Position numbers and translations under genes: made by a program. From Cellvibrionaceae bacterium (GTDB lineage: Bacteria; Pseudomonadota; Gammaproteobacteria; Pseudomonadales; Cellvibrionaceae), in NCBI GenBank assembly GCA_021151825.1, contig JAGKWQ010000002.1, forward strand, positions 1 to 64,000: DNA of 64,000 nucleotides, given 5' to 3'. This document shows, in pieces, positions 53,169 to 63,600 of the stretch. Under the pieces are notes generated by a model. The model had not been told where the DNA came from, did no database searches, and saw only the letters and a program-made list of their open reading frames with translations. Numbering within the stretch: position 1 is the first letter of the stretch; each line of letters starts with the position of its first letter.

Positions 53169-55070
53169 CTAGCCCGGCAAGCTTTCAGCTTTTTTGACAT
53201 CAGCAACCAACTTGTTCAGTGTTTCCAGATTTTTCCCGAATTGGTTGATGGCGAACCTGTGCCGTTCATGTTTTCCGAAAATCCGATCCATAAAAGCCAC
53301 CAGGGAGGCTGTGGGGCTCAAGTCGATAAAAGTGTAATCTTGACTATTTTTTATTTCAGAAATTACATTGAAGAAATTCACTGGCTCGCGAATAGCGCGC
53401 CATAAATGTTCCTGGTGCAAATCATCAGTAGGGCTCAAATTACCGGTAGCATTCACGTTATCGATAGATACTTGTGGCGAAGCTGAATAAAAATTGATAG
53501 TGGGTTTGGCATACTCCACCTCACTGGCTTGACGAATAAAGTCTGCGCGAATCCCATCGATCTGTTTGGAATGAAAGGAATGTGCTACCGGTAAAATTGC
53601 CGTAAGCACATTGCGTTGTTCGAGGCGCTGCTGGATCTTTACAATAAGCTCGTGATCACCGCTAATAATAAAATTGTCCTGGTAATTAACGCAGGCAAGG
53701 CTGGCTCCGGCATAGTCATCCGGATTGCTGGAAAAATCGGCCACATTGGCTAGCACTGCCAGCATGCGACCATTTGCAGCCTGCTCTTTAAGCAAGCGCG
53801 CTTGCATACAAACGAGACGTAATGCCGTTTTGAAATCCAGAACACCGGCAATGGTGGCGGCAATATATTCACCCAGGCTATAACCCAACACGGCTGCCGG
53901 TTTAATTCCCCTGGCCGCCAATTCACGTGTAAGGCAGTAGCCAACACTGAAACAGGCCGGATGAGTTATCAGAATATTTTCCAATGCAACATTGGTGGAT
54001 TGGTGCTGGTAAAGATCTTTAATCAGTGATACGCCCAAGGCTTCCTGCACCACTGCATCACATTCTATAAATGCACTGCGGAATGCCTGGCTGTGCTCAA
54101 ATAATTCACGCCCCATATTGCGATAGTGAAATCCCTGCCCACCATACATAAACAACAAATTTCCTGGTTGTTCAGTAACATTTTCGACTTTGCTTTTGCG
54201 ATCATCCTCATAAGCACTTTGAATAAAACCGGTTAATTTGGTAAGCACATTTCCCGGCCCTACTTCTTCAATATCCTCGACACCGGAATTAAACATCAAC
54301 AAAATAGTGTCATGCCATTTAACCGTTCCGGTAATTTGATCGGCGAGGATTTGTTGATAATTTACTGATGGATAAGGTTGTGCCGTCAAATTAGCAACTA
54401 CCGGTATTTCCAATGGACGAAATTGAAATCCACGCAGATAGGCAATAAATTCTTCACGCGCTTCGCGCATGTAAGTTGAGTGAAATGCGGCGCTCACTTT
54501 CAAAGGAACACATTTCGCACCCTGTTGTTCAAAGTACTGGCAACTTGCAGTAAGCGCGGCCATATCACCTGAAAGAATGGTTTGTTTCGCAGAGTTAATA
54601 TTCGCCAATTGAATGCGCGGATCATTTAATTGCGCAAGAATTTCCCTGACCAATCCTATGTCAATTCCCAATACCGCGAGCATTCCACCCTGATTCGCCC
54701 TTGCCATCAACTCACCACGTTTTTGAACCAGTTTTAGCCCGGTTTCAAAATCAAACGCGCCCGCCGCTAACAGTGCATTGTATTCACCCAAGCTATGCCC
54801 CGCGACCAAATCCGGTTTCTGATCCGTAGTGCGGGATTTAGCAATATAGTTAAGTGCGTTTACGGTATAGAGTGCAGGCTGGGTATATTGGGTTTGATTA
54901 AGATGTTTATGCGGATCCTGTAAACACAGCTCCTTGATTGAGTAACCCAAAACGGAATCGACAATACTGACCAGCTCGGGGAACTGATCAAAATACTCTT
55001 CTCCCATACCCAAAAACTGGGCTCCCTGGCCGGGAAAGACATAAGCTTTTTTCATCATTGCAGTTTCCAT
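53169..55070 (-). CDS. Tandem acyltransferase (trans-acting AT-AT)
   Basis: The 633-residue protein has two acyltransferase domains in a row. The first (about 5-285) has FPGQGAQFLGMG, GHSLGEY near residue 97 and AAFHS. The second (about 300-610) has YGGQGFHYRNMG, GYSLGEY near 395 and AHSFHS. Trans-AT polyketide systems use such stand-alone pairs to load malonyl units and sometimes to remove stalled chains. The adjacent PKS has no AT domain of its own, so this protein must charge it. The Tyr for His before the second nucleophile suggests a different acyl choice or hydrolase role for domain two. Starts at Met5 or Met6, with GGAAA upstream, are equally likely. Confidence 0.9.
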   Translation of the reverse strand: METAMMKKAYVFPGQGAQFLGMGEEYFDQFPELVSIVDSVLGYSIKELCLQDPHKHLNQTQYTQPALYTVNALNYIAKSRTTDQKPDLVAGHSLGEYNALLAAGAFDFETGLKLVQKRGELMARANQGGMLAVLGIDIGLVREILAQLNDPRIQLANINSAKQTILSGDMAALTASCQYFEQQGAKCVPLKVSAAFHSTYMREAREEFIAYLRGFQFRPLEIPVVANLTAQPYPSVNYQQILADQITGTVKWHDTILLMFNSGVEDIEEVGPGNVLTKLTGFIQSAYEDDRKSKVENVTEQPGNLLFMYGGQGFHYRNMGRELFEHSQAFRSAFIECDAVVQEALGVSLIKDLYQHQSTNVALENILITHPACFSVGYCLTRELAARGIKPAAVLGYSLGEYIAATIAGVLDFKTALRLVCMQARLLKEQAANGRMLAVLANVADFSSNPDDYAGASLACVNYQDNFIISGDHELIVKIQQRLEQRNVLTAILPVAHSFHSKQIDGIRADFIRQASEVEYAKPTINFYSASPQVSIDNVNATGNLSPTDDLHQEHLWRAIREPVNFFNVISEIKNSQDYTFIDLSPTASLVAFMDRIFGKHERHRFAINQFGKNLETLNKLVADVKKAESLPG

Positions 55071-55133
55071 TATTAAAAAGTACGCGCGTAATCAACGACG
55101 ATTCACAAATTCGGGTTACTCGTTTGCCTTTGC

Positions 55134-55394
55134 TTAAACAGGCACCGCTTCGACTTTTTGCTCCAACAAATCGATAACGTCCTGAACGGTATAACGATCG
55201 CGTTTTTCACCGTCGGGAATATGAATATTCAAGGCCTTTTCCAGGTCATACCAAATCTCGAGCATCTCGCGCGAGTCGATACCCAGATCACCACCCAGAT
55301 GAAAATCCAGGCCGATGATATCGGCCGTGAACGCGGTTTTTTTTACACTGTTAACCACAGAAAAAAATGCATTGACGATGTTGTCACTACTCAT
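55134..55394 (-). CDS. Free-standing acyl carrier protein
   Basis: The 86-residue ACP has the phosphopantetheine site DLGIDSREMLE at Ser41, preceded by HLGGDLGID. The ATG at 55394 is chosen because GGAG lies eight bases upstream; the TTG at 55400 would be only two bases from it. It sits between the oxoamine synthase and the tandem acyltransferase, so it probably presents the acyl chain to the synthase, or takes a malonyl unit from the acyltransferase. Confidence 0.92.
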   Translation of the reverse strand: MSSDNIVNAFFSVVNSVKKTAFTADIIGLDFHLGGDLGIDSREMLEIWYDLEKALNIHIPDGEKRDRYTVQDVIDLLEQKVEAVPV

Positions 55395-55413
55395 AACCAA
55401 GACTCCTCTAGAA

Positions 55414-56655
55414 TTAATTGCAAACCAATCGCGACGCTTCGTAAATCATGTCTACTGCTTTATCCATTTCTTCCTTTGTGTGGATTGACATGATTGACAA
55501 ACGCAACCGTTCAAGCCCGGGAGGAACCATTGGATATTCCATGATATTGGCAAAGAGACCGCGACGATAAAGTTCCTTGTTAATTAACCTTACTACTCCA
55601 TCCTGTTCAAAAAATACCGGAATAATCCCGGACTCTCCGCGAATAATTTTAAATCCGCGTTGTTCCAGGCGATCTTGCATATACGCAACATTCGCATGCA
55701 GTTGTTGTACGTGATGAGGTTCGTTTTCCAGCAGATCCAACGCTGCAGAAATTGCTGCAATCGTTGGCTGCGCCAAACCGGAGGTAAATACATAGGGATA
55801 GGAAAAATTGCGCAGCAAGAAAATTAATTCTTTACTGCCAGAAACAAATGCCCCCTGTGCACCAATGGCTTTGCTGCAGGTGGACATGCGTAAATCTACT
55901 TGCCCGATCAGGTTTAAATATTCCAGCGTTCCTTTACCGGTAGCGCCAACAGTACCCAAACCATGGGCATCATCGAGAATAATGATGATGTTATTGGCTT
56001 TGCAGATTTCAATGTAACGAGCCAGCTCAATAATTTTTCCATCAATAGAGCGAACACCTTCCACGGTAGAAAAAATTTGCTTTTCGTCGCCGACACGGCT
56101 GCGAATTTTGCTGATTAATTTTTCAAACTCATCCAGGTTGTCCGGATCAAACGAATAAAAAGGTACGCTCGTCATTTTTATCGCATTGATCACACTGGCA
56201 TGGCTGTTTTTGTCATAAATAATAATGTCGTTATTATTCATCAAACCATTTACCCAACACAGGTTTGCCATGTAACCACCAGGCAACAACACTGCATCTT
56301 CGTGTCCGGCGAGTTTTGCCAGGCGCAACTCCAGCTCTTTGTGCTGGCGGGTATAACCGGAAAATGCCGGTGAACCACCAGTGCCAATACCATAGAGATC
56401 AACAGCTTCCTTTACTTTCTCTTTCACATAGGGGTGATCAGAAAAACCAAGATAACTGTTTGAGCCAAACACCAGAACTTCACGAAATTCGTCAGTGTGC
56501 AGATCCTTGTATTTCATGGTTTTGCCAACGGGACCAAAACCCTCACGGCCCATCATGTAACCATTTTCCAATTCTTTCAGATAAAAAGAATATTGTTTTG
56601 TCAGACGATCTTTAAACGGCATACGTTCAAGTTCGATAAGTCCCCGAGAATCCAT
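55414..56655 (-). CDS. Alpha-oxoamine synthase (PLP, serine palmitoyltransferase/AONS family)
   Basis: The 413-residue PLP enzyme has FGSNSYLGFSDHP, GTGGSPAFSGYTRQHKELE, His152 in KNSHAS, DDAHGLGTVG (228-237) and the PLP lysine Lys262 in TCSKAIGAQGAF. The family joins an amino acid, with loss of CO2, to an acyl thioester, giving an alpha-amino ketone. In biosynthetic loci it can off-load chains from carrier proteins. It is followed 19 bases later by a free ACP and preceded by a reductase, so it probably releases the polyketide as an amino ketone. AAGGGTG precedes the ATG. The acyl donor and amino acid cannot be read from sequence. Confidence 0.93.
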   Translation of the reverse strand: MDSRGLIELERMPFKDRLTKQYSFYLKELENGYMMGREGFGPVGKTMKYKDLHTDEFREVLVFGSNSYLGFSDHPYVKEKVKEAVDLYGIGTGGSPAFSGYTRQHKELELRLAKLAGHEDAVLLPGGYMANLCWVNGLMNNNDIIIYDKNSHASVINAIKMTSVPFYSFDPDNLDEFEKLISKIRSRVGDEKQIFSTVEGVRSIDGKIIELARYIEICKANNIIIILDDAHGLGTVGATGKGTLEYLNLIGQVDLRMSTCSKAIGAQGAFVSGSKELIFLLRNFSYPYVFTSGLAQPTIAAISAALDLLENEPHHVQQLHANVAYMQDRLEQRGFKIIRGESGIIPVFFEQDGVVRLINKELYRRGLFANIMEYPMVPPGLERLRLSIMSIHTKEEMDKAVDMIYEASRLVCN

Positions 56656-56671
56656 TTGTTCACCCTTGTAG

Positions 56672-57679
56672 TTAATTAGCCAAAGTAGTTTTGACAGGAA
56701 TCATGCCGGCAGACTGATACCAGTGCACAGCGTCTCCTACCATTTGTTCCAACGAAATTTCACGATAATCAAGTTCCTTTACTGCTTTGGCGGAGCTGAA
56801 ATAGTAATGCCCCCCAAACACACGCATCCGATATGCCTCCACCGCCGGTTTGTTACGCACGATGGCTGGAAACTTTTCATTCATCCATGCATTTGCATAT
56901 TTCACCCAATAATTACCACCAGGTTTATCCGCATTGGCATCCAGATTTTTTTCAATCGTTTCGATATAGGATTTGATATTGGTGTTAACACCACCAAGAA
57001 TATATTTTTCGCCGCTACGCCCACGGGTGAGGGCATTTACATGTGCCCTGCCCACCTCACCAGCGTGGCAAAAACTGGCGCCGCCCGGTGGAACAAACGG
57101 CAATTGATTAAATGCCACCGCCAGCACCAGACGGCCCCACTGTAAGTTGTAATCAAATGAGCCAATGACTTCAGCGGGATTCAAAATAACAGCACTCAAA
57201 CCTTTATCAGCAGCATCGAGGACGTGGCGCTCGGCTATCTGTTTGGAAATGCCATAGGGATTTTTAGCGCGAAAACCATTGAGGATGGTTTGCTCATCAG
57301 CAACAAAATTTTTATTGTTCGCTGCACCTAATGTTGATGTAGTGCTGGTAAACACCAACCGCTTCACTTTTGCTTCAATACAGGCATCGCATACATTGCG
57401 CGTCGACTCAGCATTAGTTTCCAACAATTGTGGTAAATCATCAGGATTGCAGCTGGTAATTCCTGCCGTGTGAATGACTGCATCCACTTCACTAAATAAC
57501 CTGGTCAATTTTTTCTTATCACGCAAATCACCGCTTACTGCTTTAACGGGAAATTGTTTAAGAAACTCACGATTGGATTTAGGGCGAACCAATGCTGTTA
57601 CTTCATGCCCCTGCTCTATTAATGCGTTTACGATATTCAGCCCTACAAAACCGTTACCGCCAGTTATTAACACTTTCAT
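56672..57679 (-). CDS. NAD(P)-dependent extended SDR (epimerase/3-beta-HSD-like reductase)
   Basis: The 335-residue Rossmann enzyme has the cofactor motif TGGNGFVGLN at residues 6-15 and the catalytic YGISK. Relatives reduce ketones or oxidise alcohols on lipids, sterols and sugars. Its ATG overlaps the PKS stop by one base (TGATG), and the oxoamine synthase follows within 20 bases. Reduction of the amino ketone to an amino alcohol, as 3-ketosphinganine reductase does in sphingolipid synthesis, is the most economical reading, but the substrate is inferred from context alone. Confidence 0.87.
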   Translation of the reverse strand: MKVLITGGNGFVGLNIVNALIEQGHEVTALVRPKSNREFLKQFPVKAVSGDLRDKKKLTRLFSEVDAVIHTAGITSCNPDDLPQLLETNAESTRNVCDACIEAKVKRLVFTSTTSTLGAANNKNFVADEQTILNGFRAKNPYGISKQIAERHVLDAADKGLSAVILNPAEVIGSFDYNLQWGRLVLAVAFNQLPFVPPGGASFCHAGEVGRAHVNALTRGRSGEKYILGGVNTNIKSYIETIEKNLDANADKPGGNYWVKYANAWMNEKFPAIVRNKPAVEAYRMRVFGGHYYFSSAKAVKELDYREISLEQMVGDAVHWYQSAGMIPVKTTLAN

Positions 57680-60600
57680 CAGCGCTTGCTTCCCTGGTCA
57701 TCTAATATGGACATAAAATTACGTTTACTTTCTTTGTTATTGCGCAGCGCAAGTGCTGCCGGATTACGCGTTGGATTACTAGCGATACCACTCAGGAATC
57801 CTTGCAGGAATTGCAAAATATCGGCTACCGGGTGACCTAAAAATTCCTGTGCAGGGCAATGCAAATTCATCACAATTTCTGCACTGTTTGCATGGACATC
57901 CAGGCGATTCGCGCATTCATGATCAATAACACAATCCCGCACACGATATTGCTCAGCGCTATCAACGCTCGGAAAGAAATTCAGTTGACTGTGATAGAAA
58001 TTATCCGGATTCCAATTAGCCAAACTTTCATTCAACAATTCGCGTGCAGTAAATTTAATAAGGCGTTCAGTTTGCACAACTTTCAGCCAGTCCAGACAAG
58101 ACAGACGCACTTGCGATTTAATACGGAATGGCATTGCACAGGCATGACCACTGGATAGACATGCGAATTGCGTATGATGACGATTGCTCTCAAGACGCGA
58201 GAGCAACAATCCAAACGATGCAATCAGCACAGTTTCCAATTCGATGTGGTATTGCTGCGTAAATGCTTGCAAATCACGCACTAATTGCGCATCAAGCTGG
58301 AGTGTTTCAACAACGGCTGTTTGTCCTTGTGTTGCATGGCGTTGATCGTCGGACAGCTCATTAAAGGAGCCCAGGTAATCATCCCAATATTGGCGCTTCC
58401 ACTGTTCACCACCAAAAATATAATTGGAGAATCGATCTTCCATGCCCACAACTAATTCGGCGATATTGAGATCATCGCGCGCTGCTGAAAACCAACGACC
58501 TTCCACAACATCAATCACTGGCCCTGCATCAACAACAGATGGCAATTCCTTTTTAACCGTCAGTGGCTTGGTACTCGCGTTATAGCCGGAATATTCACGA
58601 AGATTGGTATTAATGCGCGCATAGGGATAACCAGGCATAGAGATACGGTGCGGTAAAGCATCGCTATACAGCAGCGGCCATTCAGGAGCAGCACCTAATA
58701 CCCACATAGATGCAAGGTTTGCGACATTTTTACCCAATGTTTGCGTGCGCAAATATTCCTGGCCAGCAGTATCGGCTAATAATTTTTCAATCAAACTCGC
58801 GGCAGGGTCTTGTAAATTACCCTGATAAACAGAATTGTTTTCTGCGCGACCGGACTCAATCCAGCGTTGCGCTTTTGTTAAAAACTCTTCGATGGAATTG
58901 GCGATAATCGCAATACGATGCGCAAAAGCAACACGACCGATTTGACTGGTGTACGCCAGATCACGTAATTGGTGCTGACGATTTTCATCGCAGCTGAAAA
59001 ACTCTATAGCAGATTGCACATAACGTTTTAATTGTGCAGGCGAAGCTGCCGAGAAAAGGATTGGCAATATTTCTGTGTGTGTCGATTGCTCGGATTGACG
59101 AACAATTTCCGGCTCGGAACTCACCACCAAAAATACATTACTGCCACCCATGCCGAAGGAATTAATGCCCGCATTAAAACGACCATTTTTTCCTTTTTCC
59201 CACGCAGTAAGCGTGGTTGGCAAAATGAATGGAGAATACTCCTGTTCATACACTGCATTGACTTCGTTAAGGTTTGCACAGGGAGCAACAACGCCTTGCT
59301 TCATGGCAAGCAAGACTTTAATGAGAGAACAAATACCCGACGCCGCTTCCATATGACCGAAATTTGCTTTGGTGCCAAGCGCACAATAACGGTTGCTTTG
59401 GGTAAAGTTTTTGATGGCCACTTCCATGGCTTTCATTTCAATCGGATCGCCCAATGCGGTACCGGTACCATGGCACTCGATATAGGTGATGTCATTTGCG
59501 TCGATTTCTGACCCGACAATTGCATCAATCGCCGTTTGCGCCATGACTTGCAGATTGGGCAGGAATTGCCCCGCACCCGTACCGGCGTGACTGGTGCTAC
59601 TGGCAGAAATTACACCGTAAATGGTGTCGCCATCGGCCAGCGCCTGATCGTAATCCTTAAGCAAAACCATGCCAGCACCTTCACTCGGCACCAGGCCATT
59701 TGCACCTTCATCGAAGGCCGCTTCGCGACCATCGGGTGAAAGCACACGCATATCTTGCAACATCAGGTATTTGCCCGGATGCACACTTATATTCACACCA
59801 CCGGCAAGTGCGTAATCACATTCGCCGTTAATAATCGCATTGCGCGCTAAATGCAATGCAACCGCAGAGGAAGAACAAGCAGTTTGTATCGACATGCTTG
59901 GGCCATTCACGTCAAGGAAGAATGACAAGCGATTGGCAATATCACTGGCCACGTGACCTGCGCCCAAATATTTTTGTTGCTCGCGATAAGCATCGTGCAC
60001 TACGCGCGAAAAATCATCGCTCATGGTGCCGACAAATACACCGACACGACGGCTACCCAATCCAGCCGGTGTATAACCCGAATCTTCCAGCGCACCCCAA
60101 GCACTTTCCAGCGCGAGTTTTACTTGCGGATCCATTCTGCAGGCATCGTCTTTGGTTATGCGGAAGAATTCGGGATCAAAGCCGTCGAGATTATCGATAA
60201 ATCCGCCCCACTTGCTGTTGGCACGATCAATGACGCGATCAACGCGCGGCGCATAATGATCTTCCGCATTCCAGCGATCTGTCGGAATCGTTTCAACCGT
60301 ACTTACCGCACCGGCGATATTGCTCCAGAACTCGGCAAGGTTACTGCTTTTGGGGAAGCGCCCGGCCATTCCTATCACAGCAACTTTTTTGCGGCGCGCA
60401 GGAAGCGCAGATGCAGAAGTGACTACTGATACAGGATTGGTAGAGAAGCGCGCACCAAATATCGGCGCTGCAGTTGTTGAGTTACTGGCAAACGCTGTAA
60501 CCGGTGAATTAATTTGTGGGGCTATTTTTGAATGCGAATTTGGTGTTGATTGCAAAACCGGCGCACTCTTTTGTGCATTGGCTTCTGTGTTGTTTTGTTT

Positions 60601-63600
60601 ATTGATTTGCTCGTTTGTTTCCAATCCAAATCGAGCTGCAACCAAATCCGGATAACTCGACTGCAAAAATGTAGCGAGCTTGCCGGGAGTATCCTGTTCA
60701 AACAGTACTGTTTTTGAAAGTTTGGGGAAATCTTCTTTGATGCTGCTTTGCAATTCCATCAGCATTACCGAATCGAGTCCCATGCGCTCGAAACTGTGGG
60801 TGACAACAATTTTGTCTTTATCCAGTTTGGCGATAGTGGCCAGCTTATCGCGCAGATATTCATGTACAACTTCATCAGCAGAGTTGGTTGATGGTGCTGT
60901 TAGCGCAGCAACATGAATTGGTTCTGGTGCAGCGACGCGAGCAATGGCAACCGGTGCAAAATTTACCGATGTAGACTCAATGGGTTTGCTAACAACATTA
61001 ATTTCGCTGTCATCGCTACTATTAACCCGTAAATAATGTTTCAGTTTTTGCGGATCACCAGCTGCCACTAAACCATTGCTCCAACCGAGTGATAGCAGTG
61101 TTTCCAGTGCGAGTAATCCATCAGCTTCCGTTAATGGCTGGATACCGGAAAATTCAAACAACGCTTGTTGCTCTGGCGGAATAGTCATGCCACCTTCCGC
61201 CCACAACGGCCAATTGATTGACAAACTCAAACCGCGACGTAAACCCGCAGCAACCAATTGCTGGCGATATTCCGCGAAAGCATCGAGATAACGATTAGCA
61301 CAGGCATAACTGCCCGAGCCCAAATCGCCAACGACTGCGGAAATCGATGAGAAAAGAATAAAGAAATCGAGATCCAGATCCGCAGTTGCTTCATCCAACC
61401 AACGAGTGCCGAGCAGTTTGGGTTTTAATATTTCCGCGAATGCAGCAGCATCTTGCTCCAGCAAATTTTGCTCGGTGGCGAGACCGGCGCTGTGGAAAAT
61501 TCCATTGAGATGACCAAATTGTTCCAACACATTGGCGATTAATTGATTGGCAGATTCTGCATCTGCAGTATCTATCGCGTAATAGGTAACTTTTGCTCCG
61601 GTGGATTCAAGGGCATTGATTACATTCTGCCCTTCAGCAGAAATTGCCGAGCGCCCTACCAGCACCAAATTAATGGGCTTTTGACTAATCAAGTAGCGTG
61701 CAATAACCAATCCCAACTTGCCCAAACCACCGGTGATCAAATAAGTCCCTTGCGCTTTGATAGCCGTTGCAGAGAGATGATTAATAACCGGTTGTGCCGG
61801 CGCCAATTGACGCAACAAACGCTCACCGGCGCGATAATAAATTTCTTCAGCGCTACTATCAGATTGCATTTCTGTCAGTAGTCGCGCAGCGGTCAATGCA
61901 TTATCAGGTTCATCTTCAATAGCAAGGGTCAACATGCGCAGGCGATGATTAATCGCCAATAAAGATTTAGCAAAACCTGCCGCACTGCTATTCAATACCG
62001 TTTGCCAACCGGGCTCACCGCTATGAGAGAAAACCAGCTTGTAAGCAGTCAAAGGTTGAGCTTGCTCGAAAGCCATGAAAATTCTGCGCAAATCAGCCAG
62101 AGGAGCCGGTGGTAAAACATCGAGATCTGTTGTGTTATTCGCGTGATAGAAAACACCATCAGGGAAGCGTTGATGGTTGCGCAACTCTGCTAATAAACCT
62201 GCCAGCGCAGTGTGATCATCAGCGTTAAGTAATTGCGGATAAACACCGGTATCATCGCCAGGAATTGCGAATTGATTATTATCACTATTGCGTACCGACA
62301 ACACCTGAATCTGGCCAGCGTTTGCAATCTGTTGCTCAAGCTCGCTGCTCAAACCAAAAGCCAGCACACGACGACGTACTAACGTGCCTGCAACCGGAAC
62401 GGGTGCGGGTAATAACTGGTAAGGATAAACACCGGGTTTCGTTTGAGTAGCGTTATCGCGGCCAAATGCTCTTGCGGTGAAATTATTAAATTTCACTAAT
62501 AACTTGCCATCGGGATTAATAACCTGGATTTCATATTTTCGCAGCGATTCATTACCACCCGCTGCTGTCGGAATTTTGCGTGCAAATGCAAAACAACGCG
62601 GCTCAAGCGGATGATGAATTTCCACATCGTCTACGGCGAAAGGAACGATTGGATAATCCGGTAATGTGCCTGCCGCAAAGTCGGCGGCTAAACCGGTGCG
62701 CAATGCGGCATCCAATAACGATGGGTGCAATTTAAACGTAGAGGCATCGGCCAGCAGTTGTGGCGGCAATTGCAATTCACTGAGCGCACGTTGTCCGGTC
62801 AGGCGATAACGGGTTTGGGTAACACGATACGCGGGGCCGTAATGGAATCCCATTTGGTGGAATTCGCGATAAATAGCATTGTGGACATCGTGTTCGATTA
62901 CCGAACTGGACAAGCTGTCGATATCCAGCCATTGATCTTCCGCTGCATCACCATTGCCATACACAACTTCGCCCTGGCAAAACACCTGGTGAGTTGGGTG
63001 CTCGGCAAACACTTCAAAATTAACCTGCTCACCTTTTGGCGTAATACGCACAAAAACTTCCAATTCAAAATCCTGAATTTCGATCGGTGCTGCCCACATT
63101 AAATTGCGCAGGTTGCGCACGGGATATTGCCCTGCAACGGCTTGCTCCGCACACGCGCGCACCAATTCCAGATAAGCCACACCTGGTAAAATTACCCGCG
63201 GCTCACCGGTATTGACGACATGGTCAGCGAGATAGAATTCTTTGCCGGTAAAGGTTTTTGCATAACGCTGTTCAAATAGTGTCGAGCGATTTTGATCGAC
63301 CAATGGGTGCAAACCTTGCACAGCTAATTGCTCGCCCGCCTCTTCCACCCATACGCGGCAATGCATAAATGGTTTTGCCGGCAGCGGTAATTTGCGCAAA
63401 TAACCAGTGTCCACCAGTGGAAATAATTGCGAGTGCAAATCCGGCCAATTGATGTCCAGCGAAGAAACCCACAACGATGCCAGGCGCGCCCACTGTTGTT
63501 TGGCTAATACGCGCTCCAACAATTGCGCACGCTCGTCTGCTTCCATAATCGAATTCAACGAACCGGTTTGATCTTGCGCCGCAACAAAAAGTGCTGGATG

